From a virus: a stretch of DNA of 44,307 bases. Where the stretch lies: positions 1-44,307 of IMG/VR virus record IMGVR_UViG_3300031825_000022; one strand, 5' to 3'. Below, piece by piece: positions 37,670-43,748 of the stretch (the stretch's first letter is position 1; every line of letters starts with the position of its first letter). The translations under genes and the position numbers were made by a program. Under the pieces are notes generated by a model. The model saw nothing but the letters and a program-made list of their open reading frames with translations, searched no databases and was not told the DNA's origin.

Positions 37670-38425
37670 TTAGTTCAGGTGCAACAGCGCGTAGAAGCCA
37701 CGAATAATCTGGCGGAGGGCTTCGTTCTCCGCACGCAACCGATTTTCCACCGCATAGTGCGGCTCTGCCTGCTTCGCTGGCTCAGGCACATAGCCTCGGT
37801 CTTTCTTCTCGGCACAGGAGATGCCCCCTCCCATGGCTCCGGCTATGGCACCGCCGTTGGGCCAGAGTTGGCCTGTGCGCTCTGCTGCCGCCCTCGCTTT
37901 GAAGTCGGCTTCGATTTTGGTCATGACTTCTTCGGAGGTGGGGCCGCTCTCTATGCTGGCGTTGGTCACTCCAAGGGATAGCGGGGTTCGTTCTGCGCTG
38001 AGTTTATCTTTCCAGTTCACGGCATGGTTTCCGGTCGGGTTCTTTTGTGGGTTGGGGTTGATGTAGCGCTCCCCCATCCATGGCTCCATGCCCAGAGAGT
38101 CGTGCAGCTTGCCACCGTGCTCTACGCGGTAGATCCACGTATAGAGCGTGCCAGTGGGGATGTTCAGAGCCTTCGCTGCTGCGGGGGCATCGCCCATGGC
38201 TTGGTAAAGGGCCACTGCCTTGCGTTTAAACTCGGCAGTGAACTTCTCTTTTTGGCCCCCCGTTTGCCCGTGCTGCGCTCCGGAGACCGTCTTCTTGCGT
38301 TCCCGCTTGGTGGCTGGCTCCGGGGCAGGAGCCGGGCACTGCGCCAGTTCCAATGCCGTGAACTGAGAAGCCCCGGTTTGAGACAGCTTTGCCTTTTCGA
38401 GAGCCGCTTGCATTGGGCCTTGCAT
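37670..38425 (-). CDS. DNA-binding protein with IS3 OrfA-like helix-turn-helix (251 aa)
   Basis: The ATG at 38425 follows GGAGGC. Residues about 60-96 hold KFTAEFKRKAVALYQAMGD and AAKALNIPTGTLYTWI, the HTH of IS3-family OrfA transposase proteins. The C-terminal VENRLRAENEALRQIIRGFY is a leucine-zipper-like helix, also OrfA-like. No OrfB or inverted repeats are present, so it is not an active insertion sequence; the domain was probably taken over as a phage regulator or replication factor. The middle region has no known domain. Confidence 0.65.
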   Translation of the reverse strand: MQGPMQAALEKAKLSQTGASQFTALELAQCPAPAPEPATKRERKKTVSGAQHGQTGGQKEKFTAEFKRKAVALYQAMGDAPAAAKALNIPTGTLYTWIYRVEHGGKLHDSLGMEPWMGERYINPNPQKNPTGNHAVNWKDKLSAERTPLSLGVTNASIESGPTSEEVMTKIEADFKARAAAERTGQLWPNGGAIAGAMGGGISCAEKKDRGYVPEPAKQAEPHYAVENRLRAENEALRQIIRGFYALLHLN

Positions 38426-38426
38426 G

Positions 38427-38825
38427 TTATGCCTCCAGATGCAGGTAGTAGCCGCGCGAGCATAGGTCTACGGCGTGGCGGGCAAACAGACGCTGGAACC
38501 TGTCGAGCACCAGTTCCTTGTCACTGATGTTGGTGGGCTCGCTGGCTTGGCGGATGCCGACGAGGGAGATCAGGTCATGCAGATTCAATCCCAGTCGTTC
38601 TGCGATGACAAGCCACGCCTCGCCATCCTGCTCTCCCTCTGCGCAGCGCAGACAGCCGCTGCTGTCCAAGGAGAGGCCGAACATGTGAGCCATGGCCATG
38701 TGGCCCAGTACACAGCCAGAAATGGTGCCATCGTCAGCCACATGTCGATAGGTGTCCAGACGGACATGGGTGTCAGGTACGGCAGCAATGTAGGCATATG
38801 CTTCTCGGAGGAGGATGGCATTCAT
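38427..38825 (-). CDS. Hypothetical protein (132 aa)
   Basis: Its start overlaps the preceding stop (ATGA) and GGGAAG lies upstream. The product is helical with several Cys and His residues (GCVLGHMAMAHMFGL, GCLRCAEGE) and a helix RLGLNLHDLISLVGIRQASE. No family is recognised. It is part of the leftward replication operon. Confidence 0.6.
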   Translation of the reverse strand: MNAILLREAYAYIAAVPDTHVRLDTYRHVADDGTISGCVLGHMAMAHMFGLSLDSSGCLRCAEGEQDGEAWLVIAERLGLNLHDLISLVGIRQASEPTNISDKELVLDRFQRLFARHAVDLCSRGYYLHLEA

Positions 38826-39067
38826 GATGTCTTCCCATCTTCAGGGTTGAGGGCAACGCTGATGCCTTGCGCAGCCAGTTGATCGACCACCTCTTGCTCG
38901 GTGCGCCCGTACAGGACAATGACCGTGAGGTCGTCGGTCTTGCCCAGATCCACCAGATCCACCACCAGCGGCATGCCCTTGAAGAAGAGTGCATTGGCTT
39001 CGTCAGCGGTCAGGCCCATGAAATAGGTGGGCGTGCCGTCTGCCTTTTGACCCCTAAGCTGAATCAT
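38822..39067 (-). CDS. Hypothetical protein (81 aa)
   Basis: The ATG at 39067 follows GGGGAG. Alpha/beta-like sequence (TYFMGLTADEANALFFKGMP, DDLTVIVLYGRTEQEVVDQL). It overlaps both the upstream gene (by 14 nt) and the downstream gene (by 4 nt), so it is firmly within the operon. Unknown function. Confidence 0.6.
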   Translation of the reverse strand: MIQLRGQKADGTPTYFMGLTADEANALFFKGMPLVVDLVDLGKTDDLTVIVLYGRTEQEVVDQLAAQGISVALNPEDGKTS

Positions 39068-39251
39068 TTTCTCCCCCGATGTAGTTAGGGACGTGGTGGG
39101 GGTGGTCCCCTACCGTGAACGTCTGGTTTTCGTGGTACAGCGGTTCGCCCGAAGACTGGCACCGCATGAAAGGTGTGGCTTTCTGTTTGACGAAGCGCCC
39201 AAGCAGCCGCCACTCGGTCTCGGTGCGCAGAACTCGTTTGATCTGGGTCAT
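39054..39251 (-). CDS. Hypothetical protein (65 aa)
   Basis: The ATG at 39251 overlaps the stop of the MazG-like gene by 4 nt (ATGA), which argues for coupled translation. The product is basic and beta-like (KRVLRTETEWRLLGRFVKQK, ENQTFTVGDHPHHVP). No known motif. Confidence 0.55.
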   Translation of the reverse strand: MTQIKRVLRTETEWRLLGRFVKQKATPFMRCQSSGEPLYHENQTFTVGDHPHHVPNYIGGENDSA

Positions 39252-39637
39252 GCTGCCTTTCCGTGCTTGTAAGGGCGGGATTGGTTGTAGTCCATCTTCG
39301 CCTCGACAGCCTCCTCCAGACGCAGGCCGAAGCGCCCGGCGTAGTCGAAGGCGCGGATGAGCGTGTCGGCCAGTTCGATCTCTTCCTGCGAGAAGGCAGG
39401 GCAGTGCTGATCCGGGCCGGGCTTCCTGACACCCTCTGTCATCTCGCCCAGTTCGCTGTGCATGAGCGCGATCTTCGACAGCTTGACGTCCACCTCGTAC
39501 TTCTTTTCTTTGGCGCTGTTGGGGCCATTTTCGAAAACCAGCGTGGGGAGCATGTCGTCGTAGTCGTCCCAGAAGCCGTGGTTGGCGCTGTTGTTGTAGG
39601 CGGCTGTGCAGAGTTCTGCGATGGTCTTGGATGTCAT
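39248..39637 (-). CDS. MazG-like nucleotide pyrophosphohydrolase (129 aa)
   Basis: HSELGEMTEG and EEIELADTLIRAFDYAGRFG give the ExxE...ExxD metal motif of MazG-type all-alpha NTP pyrophosphohydrolases, with the usual following helix LRLEEAVEAKMDYNQSRPY. Phage MazG-like enzymes may shift the host nucleotide pool or (p)ppGpp level; here it would act with the replication genes. The ATG at 39637 is weakly served by a GAG site; a longer frame upstream overlaps the next gene and is less likely. Confidence 0.75.
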   Translation of the reverse strand: MTSKTIAELCTAAYNNSANHGFWDDYDDMLPTLVFENGPNSAKEKKYEVDVKLSKIALMHSELGEMTEGVRKPGPDQHCPAFSQEEIELADTLIRAFDYAGRFGLRLEEAVEAKMDYNQSRPYKHGKAA

Positions 39638-39645
39638 GGCGGGGC

Positions 39646-39918
39646 TCAGAGGATGTGGTTGCGGTAGGCGTCCAGCAGGACTTGCGGCGTCAGCTTCTTG
39701 GCGGGGTCGGCCAGTAGCGAGCCGTGCGGGGCCTTGTTGAGCCGGCCTGTGCTGACCATACGGCCCACGCGCTTGCAGTAGTGCTCTTTGGGGTTGCACT
39801 TGGCCACGGCGTAGCGCAGGTCGCAGGTTTCGGGGTTGTATTCGTAGGCGATGGTCGTGCCTCCGAAGGGGCTCACGTCCATGATGCCAGCACGAAGGTG
39901 GATAAATTTGACGGTCAT
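39646..39918 (-). CDS. Hypothetical protein (90 aa)
   Basis: The ATG at 39918 follows GGAGC and overlaps the stop of the preceding frame (ATGA). It reads like a compact alpha/beta protein: HLRAGIMDVSPFGGTTIAYE, CDLRYAVAKCNPKEHYCKRV, and AKKLTPQVLLDAYRNHIL. Similar small proteins appear in phage replication regions; no function is known. Confidence 0.6.
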   Translation of the reverse strand: MTVKFIHLRAGIMDVSPFGGTTIAYEYNPETCDLRYAVAKCNPKEHYCKRVGRMVSTGRLNKAPHGSLLADPAKKLTPQVLLDAYRNHIL

Positions 39919-40142
39919 TTGCTTTGCTCCTGAATGGGTGCTGCCTTTCCGCTTACGATGGGCAGCGGCACCGGGGTCTGTGAGCCTCTCGATGCGTTGT
40001 AGCGCAGCTTGAGCGGAATAGTCGTGGGCTTGGGTAGCAGGCTGCCAGCACCTTGGCCTGCGCAAGTTAAAGGAGTCACGGCTGGCTCATGGTTCTGTTC
40101 AGCGGGAAGCGTCGCAGATGACGTAGGCAATGGCTCCTGCAC
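39915..40142 (-). CDS. Proline-rich protein (75 aa), GTG start, overlapping a membrane-peptide gene
   Basis: The frame starts at GTG 40142, inside the 40-aa membrane peptide gene in another frame, and ends in an ATGA overlap with the 90-aa gene. It is rich in Pro, Ser and Thr, and lacks a membrane segment (TTIPLKLRYNASRGSQTPVP). The coupling argues for expression; the composition argues for caution. The nested arrangement recalls overlapping Rz/Rz1 spanin pairs, but no lipobox or coiled coil is seen. Confidence 0.4.
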   Translation of the reverse strand: MQEPLPTSSATLPAEQNHEPAVTPLTCAGQGAGSLLPKPTTIPLKLRYNASRGSQTPVPLPIVSGKAAPIQEQSK

Positions 40143-40221
40143 AAGCTACCACTACTCCTACTGCGATGGCCAACAACGTGGCCACCACAGACGCCTCGCT
40201 TGCGTCGCGCTCGGTACCCAT
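40099..40221 (-). CDS. 40-aa single-span membrane peptide
   Basis: The ATG at 40221 overlaps the end of the SSB-like gene. MGTERDASEASVVATLLAIA starts a polar segment followed by a hydrophobic helix (AVGVVVACAGAIAYVI). The C-terminus overlaps the start of the proline-rich frame. The ribosome site is poor (coupled translation likely). Unknown function. Confidence 0.45.
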   Translation of the reverse strand: MGTERDASEASVVATLLAIAVGVVVACAGAIAYVICDASR

Positions 40222-40223
40222 GA

Positions 40224-40859
40224 TCAGAAGTTACCGGCTTCCGCGCCCAGAGCGGGCTGGTCAGGCTCCGTGCCGGCGGCTTCCTTCTTCTTGCGGCTGT
40301 CCTTGTCGCGGATGGACTTGACCATCTTCTCGAACTTCTCCGGCTTGGCCTTCTTCTCGCGGATCTCGCTGGCGGTCAGCCGGCTGGTCGGATGGAAGAC
40401 GCCCCAGACGTTCATGTCAAAGAAGTCCTTGCCCGCTTGGGAGGTCTTCAGTTCCTTCTGGAGCATCAGGCCGATGGGCTTCTTCAGCAGATCCGGGAAC
40501 ACCTGCCCGTCTTCTTCGAGGCCCCGCCGCTTGTTGTTCTCTTGGTCGTAGGTGTAGACCTTGCCCTTGACGGCCTTGAGACCCTTGAGGCCGAAGATGG
40601 TCATCATGGCCTGCACGAAGTTGAAGCCGAAGAGCGGGGTGCCGTCAGCCTTGCGCGTCCACAGCGTGAGTTCGCACTTGCCGCCGTGGCCGTCATCGAA
40701 GCCCAGTTTCATGCCTTCGGTACCCTTCTGGGAGGAGGTCACGGCCTCGGCGTACTCGAAGGTGCCGATGAAGGGGCCGCTTGCGTCGATCCGGTTTGCG
40801 TTGTCGTCGGCATGGCCAGCGGCTTCCGGGTCGTAGTCGTAGTTGTGTGAATTTGCCAT
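40224..40859 (-). CDS. DUF669-like single-stranded-DNA-binding protein (211 aa)
   Basis: The order (directly after the Sak4-like ATPase) and the pattern of residues 25-160 (FIGTFEYAEAVTSSQKGTEG, MKLGFDDGHGGKCELTLWTR, and the MMTIFGLKGLKAVKGKVYTY core) fit the DUF669/OB-type ssDNA-binding proteins that accompany phage recombination genes. The C-terminal 50 residues are highly charged (EIREKKAKPEKFEKMVKSIR) and end in GNF, an aromatic end like other SSB tails. It should protect ssDNA during replication or recombination. Confidence 0.6.
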   Translation of the reverse strand: MANSHNYDYDPEAAGHADDNANRIDASGPFIGTFEYAEAVTSSQKGTEGMKLGFDDGHGGKCELTLWTRKADGTPLFGFNFVQAMMTIFGLKGLKAVKGKVYTYDQENNKRRGLEEDGQVFPDLLKKPIGLMLQKELKTSQAGKDFFDMNVWGVFHPTSRLTASEIREKKAKPEKFEKMVKSIRDKDSRKKKEAAGTEPDQPALGAEAGNF

Positions 40860-40896
40860 TTTGGAAAGAGTCCTCGTTTAGCGTTGGAAGCTGGGG

Positions 40897-41544
40897 TTAC
40901 CAGCCATACTTGGTGATCGCGTCATCAACAAGTTTCAGGTCGTTAGCGATCAGTTCTTCCTGAAACATCCCCATCGGGGTCTTCACCGTATCCGAGCCGT
41001 TGTTGCGCGTGGAAAAATAGTGCTCCCCATCCCGTACCACCGCTCGCAGCACAATCGAAAACATGCCCTCGACCGTGATCTTTTCGTCCAGCATCCGCCC
41101 GATGGTCTTGATCTTGGTCTTGGTGCCATCGTCGCTTTGCTGCGTATGGGCCAATATGTAGATCCGCTTCTCGGGGGGCAGGACTGCCGCCATGCACAGG
41201 ACATCCCATGCGTGCCGGCCAATCTCCGTGAACTTGTCGTAGCCCTTCTCGTCGCTGCGCCGCATGAATTCGTTCGCCATCACGTACTGGAAATCGTCCA
41301 GCAGGATGATCCTGCGGCTCGTCTTCTGCATCAGATCCATGATCTGTGTCGAGCGATCCGTCACGAAAATATTACCTGCCTTCTTCTCGGCGTCCCATCG
41401 GGACCAACCCTTAGTTGCCGCGTTGGGAAACGGCAGTGGCTTCTCGATGGCCTGAATCAACAGGGTCTCCTTGGGGTCGAGATTCCGGTACGAGGCGGAC
41501 TTGCCGCTCCCGCTCTCTCCCAAAACCAGTACAGGTGTGCTCAT
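40897..41544 (-). CDS. Sak4-like RecA-fold ATPase / annealing partner (215 aa)
   Basis: GESGSGKS at residues 9-16 is a Walker A and RIILLDDFQ at 78-86 a Walker B. The rest (GRHAWDVLCMAAVLPPEKRI, YILAHTQQSDDGTKTKIKTI) matches phage AAA/Sak4-type ATPases, which bind ssDNA and promote annealing together with an SSB. The next gene is indeed SSB-like, supporting this. The start follows GAGGT and overlaps the 22-aa membrane peptide gene. Confidence 0.75.
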   Translation of the reverse strand: MSTPVLVLGESGSGKSASYRNLDPKETLLIQAIEKPLPFPNAATKGWSRWDAEKKAGNIFVTDRSTQIMDLMQKTSRRIILLDDFQYVMANEFMRRSDEKGYDKFTEIGRHAWDVLCMAAVLPPEKRIYILAHTQQSDDGTKTKIKTIGRMLDEKITVEGMFSIVLRAVVRDGEHYFSTRNNGSDTVKTPMGMFQEELIANDLKLVDDAITKYGW

Positions 41545-41609
41545 TTCATGACCTCGAACAATGCGTAGAACAGCGCGAAATAGCAGAGAAATTCCAGAAT
41601 GTAGCTCAT
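41541..41609 (-). CDS. 22-aa membrane peptide
   Basis: MSYILEFLCYFALFYALFEV and MK form a single aromatic hydrophobic helix. The ATG at 41609 has AGGA upstream, and its stop overlaps the start of the Sak4-like gene (ATGA), so translation of the two is coupled. It may serve mainly as a translational link; its function is unknown. Confidence 0.4.
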   Translation of the reverse strand: MSYILEFLCYFALFYALFEVMK

Positions 41610-41611
41610 TT

Positions 41612-42175
41612 TCAGCGTCCTAGGATGCGGCGCAGGTACGCTTTGTCGGTCTCGCCCGGCTGCTGCGGCGTGATCTCATGCTTCTGCGTGTAAACGAAGG
41701 TCTCCTTCTTAGGCACCTTCACAGGTTCTGCGCTGAGAGGCTCATCGTAGCCCAAGTCCCCTCCACATGAATCAGGATCAGTCATGTACTGCTTGGGATC
41801 AAACGGCGCAGGAGGAGGAGCAGGCACAGCCACCTTGACCGTCTTTGCCGCTTTGGCTTGGGGCTGGAGCGCCGGGGCTACGACGCGAAGCCAATCAGGC
41901 TTCCATACGAATTGGGACACTGACAAGCCAGCGAAATGCCTGTATGGGTCAGATAGCGCAAGCCACCACCCCAGTGTGACAGGATTCTGCGCGGCATCCT
42001 CGACGCGGAACAGGCACGGCCCCACAAACTGATCCATCATGCTGCCTACCCACTCAGGATCAAACACGGATGGATGCGGACCTTCTATCACAACCATATC
42101 GCCCACTTGAAAGTTGGGGCGACCGCTCCCCCCGCTACCGACTGGGGAGGTCTGCACTTTGTTGGGAGGCGCCAT
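41612..42175 (-). CDS. Hypothetical protein (187 aa)
   Basis: The ATG at 42175 follows GAGGAG and touches the stop of the HIRAN-like gene. Two parts are visible: a beta-rich SH3-like N-terminal region (FQVGDMVVIEGPHPSVFDPE to LGWWLALSDPYRHFAG) and an Ala/Pro-rich linker with a basic helical end (ETDKAYLRRILGR). Similar proteins of unknown role occur near recombination genes. Confidence 0.55.
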   Translation of the reverse strand: MAPPNKVQTSPVGSGGSGRPNFQVGDMVVIEGPHPSVFDPEWVGSMMDQFVGPCLFRVEDAAQNPVTLGWWLALSDPYRHFAGLSVSQFVWKPDWLRVVAPALQPQAKAAKTVKVAVPAPPPAPFDPKQYMTDPDSCGGDLGYDEPLSAEPVKVPKKETFVYTQKHEITPQQPGETDKAYLRRILGR

Positions 42176-42606
42176 TATGCGAACTCCTCAGCCAACTTGA
42201 TCTCGACGTTAGCCCAGTTGATCTTGTCATCCACGGAGGTGGTCAGCGACATCAGCTTGCCTTCTACGCGGATACCGACTGTGAGCATCTTCCACAGCAA
42301 CAGCTTCTGCGTCTGATCTTCAAGTCCCTTGTTGGAAATCCATCCAAGGCGCGAAACCCTCGTACCGTTGTGGCTATGCACGCCGTCTGTGTCAACGACA
42401 TAGACGCCGATAGCGAATTTATCGTGGGAGTTGTCGTTGTGAGGCACCACATAGAGAAATTGGCCAGCAGCCAAGTCTCGTGTCTTGGCCAGCTTGTGGC
42501 ACTCCCCGTAGTAGCAGCCAGTCAGGGCTACGGTCAGCAGATGGCGATTCTTGCGGGTCGCTACGTTCAGCGGCTTGATGTTGGGGCCTGTGTATTGGTT
42601 GGGCAT
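42175..42606 (-). CDS. HIRAN-domain-like protein (143 aa)
   Basis: The pattern VALTGCYYGECHKLAKTRDL, FLYVVPHNDNSHDKFAIGVY and RLGWISNKGLEDQTQKLL agrees with the HIRAN domain (a strand, a long loop with P-x-N-x-HD-x-AI, then a helix), which recognises damaged or 3'-OH DNA ends in HLTF and related proteins. It may recognise DNA ends during recombination. The ATG at 42606 is the first codon of the replication operon; the inverted-repeat region lies just upstream. Confidence 0.6.
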   Translation of the reverse strand: MPNQYTGPNIKPLNVATRKNRHLLTVALTGCYYGECHKLAKTRDLAAGQFLYVVPHNDNSHDKFAIGVYVVDTDGVHSHNGTRVSRLGWISNKGLEDQTQKLLLWKMLTVGIRVEGKLMSLTTSVDDKINWANVEIKLAEEFA

Positions 42607-43378
42607 GATGGTCTCTTAGCACGTCAAAACGAAAACAGCAGTAGTGTGGGGGGATTAGGCTTCACCCTGACTAGGGGCTGGGTTTCGCGCTTACGAGGCG
42701 CGCCCCACTTTGATCGCCGGCGGGTAGTCATTCCGCTCCTCCCACACTACTGCTGTTTTCCAAAATTAGTGGGGGCTCTTTCTTGCCGGGTTGCCCCCCA
42801 CCCGTCCGTCTCTCCGCTGCGAGAGGAGTCTACGCAGCAAAGGCGCAAGCCTGAAACAGGTGGCCCGTAACGTGGGCCAGCCGGCGCTTGTTTAACACTG
42901 CTCCCGGTAGTGGCGCGTACCTTCGATTACACCCGCAATGCTGGGGTCGGCATAGTCAACGTGCATCCCGCCGAATCCTTCAGAGACCTTTGGACAACCC
43001 TTGCGGGGCCTAGCTATCTCGCACGTAAGGAAAATTCTTGCCGCCTGCTGGGTGCTGTGGGGCGGCGCCACGCTAATACGATCCCAGCGAAAGTCCAAGA
43101 TTTTATGCGCTGTTGCCTGACTGTCCACCGAAGGACTCGCCTCACGCTGGGCTCTTGGCAAGCCCGCTGCTGGTGCCGGTTTTTCTTCCCCCAGATACCG
43201 GCATCTGGGTAAGAGCCTCGCATGCGGCGCGGCATGCAAGTCGGAAGGGGTGGGCTCTGACACTATGCGGGGGAGTGCCCCGGGTTCTTTGCTCCCATTG
43301 CCCGCACCGTGAGGTGTGAGGGGGTGGCTGCATACTACCGGACCACTGTGCGCAGGGAGTGTCAGACGCCCATAAACC
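42607..43378. other. Non-coding, hairpin-rich region upstream of the replication operon
   Basis: About 770 nt without a well-supported gene. It holds the 20-bp inverted repeat (42631-42760), GTGGGGG...CCCCCCAC (about 42769-42801), GGCCC-GTAACGT-GGGCC (about 42861-42877), CCCAGAT/ATCTGGG (43190-43209) and TCTGACACT/AGTGTCAGA (43256-43264 / 43358-43366). One minus-strand frame (42892..43422) is open but mostly has the composition of non-coding DNA; only its last 24 residues after an AAGGA-preceded ATG at 42966 (MHVDYADPSIAGVIEGTRHY...) look protein-like. It may hold the replication origin or structured RNAs. Confidence 0.55.
42631..42760. repeat. Perfect 20-bp inverted repeat with 90-bp centre
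   Basis: GAAAACAGCAGTAGTGTGGG (42631-42650) and CCCACACTACTGCTGTTTTC (42741-42760) are exact inverse complements. The inner 90 bp can fold further (GGGGC...GCCCC with GCGC...GCGC, about 42676-42708). CAAAA occurs immediately outside both arms (42625-42629 and 42761-42765), which resembles a target duplication. It may be a large cruciform, a MITE-like element or a structured RNA. Confidence 0.85.
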
Positions 43379-43555
43379 TTACTTCTTTTTCGACCCCTGC
43401 TTGATGCGGCGCTCCCGCACAATCAATGCTTGCAGACGCCTTGCGCTCGTTGCCGCGTCCATCTTCTTGTAATGCGGGCGCTGCTTCGGTGCCAGATTCT
43501 TGAACCCGCTTGCCGCTTGGCTGCGACGTCGCGCATTCACTCTTGCCTGTCCCAT
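43379..43555 (-). CDS. Small basic protein (58 aa)
   Basis: The ATG at 43555 follows AGGAGA. MGQARVNARRRSQAASGFKN begins a strongly basic protein ending in RERRIKQGSKKK. Its charge suggests nucleic-acid binding. It is the last gene before the hairpin-rich region in the leftward direction. Confidence 0.55.
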   Translation of the reverse strand: MGQARVNARRRSQAASGFKNLAPKQRPHYKKMDAATSARRLQALIVRERRIKQGSKKK

Positions 43556-43569
43556 GGTTGTCTCCTATT

Positions 43570-43683
43570 TCAACCGTACCAGAAATGTCCTGTCAGGAGG
43601 CTGGCAATCACATAGGCCAATGCAAGTGCCGCCACCGTTGCCGATACCGCCAGCGCCACAGTGATGATGTCTTGCTTGTCCAT
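43570..43683 (-). CDS. 37-aa membrane peptide
   Basis: The ATG at 43683 has GGAGG upstream. MDKQDIITVALAVSATVAAL starts a hydrophobic helix that continues through ALAYVIASLL and ends in TGHFWYG. A single-span membrane peptide, 14 nt ahead of the basic 58-aa gene. Function unknown. Confidence 0.5.
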   Translation of the reverse strand: MDKQDIITVALAVSATVAALALAYVIASLLTGHFWYG

Positions 43684-43748
43684 GTCCGCCTCCGTTTCCA
43701 TGACTCCATATTATGCGGTGTCTTCACCCTCCGCTATCAGGACAAACC

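Noticed and set aside
38285-38425. An insertion sequence because of the OrfA-like HTH
   Set aside because: No OrfB, no terminal inverted repeats and no target duplication are visible around the gene; it is embedded in an operon with overlapping neighbours.
42651-42740. Possible tRNA inside the 20-bp inverted repeat
   Set aside because: The inner sequence has no clear acceptor stem, anticodon stem or GTTCGA-type T-loop, so a tRNA is not supported.
43188-43211. CCCAGAT/ATCTGGG hairpin as a leftward terminator
   Set aside because: On the minus strand the hairpin is followed by G and A residues, not T; on the plus strand no T-tract follows either.
42892-43422. Minus-strand frame of 176 codons in the hairpin-rich region
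   Set aside because: Most of it has random-like composition, it starts inside the 58-aa gene, and it spans several hairpins. Only the last 24 residues look protein-like, too little to call a gene with confidence.
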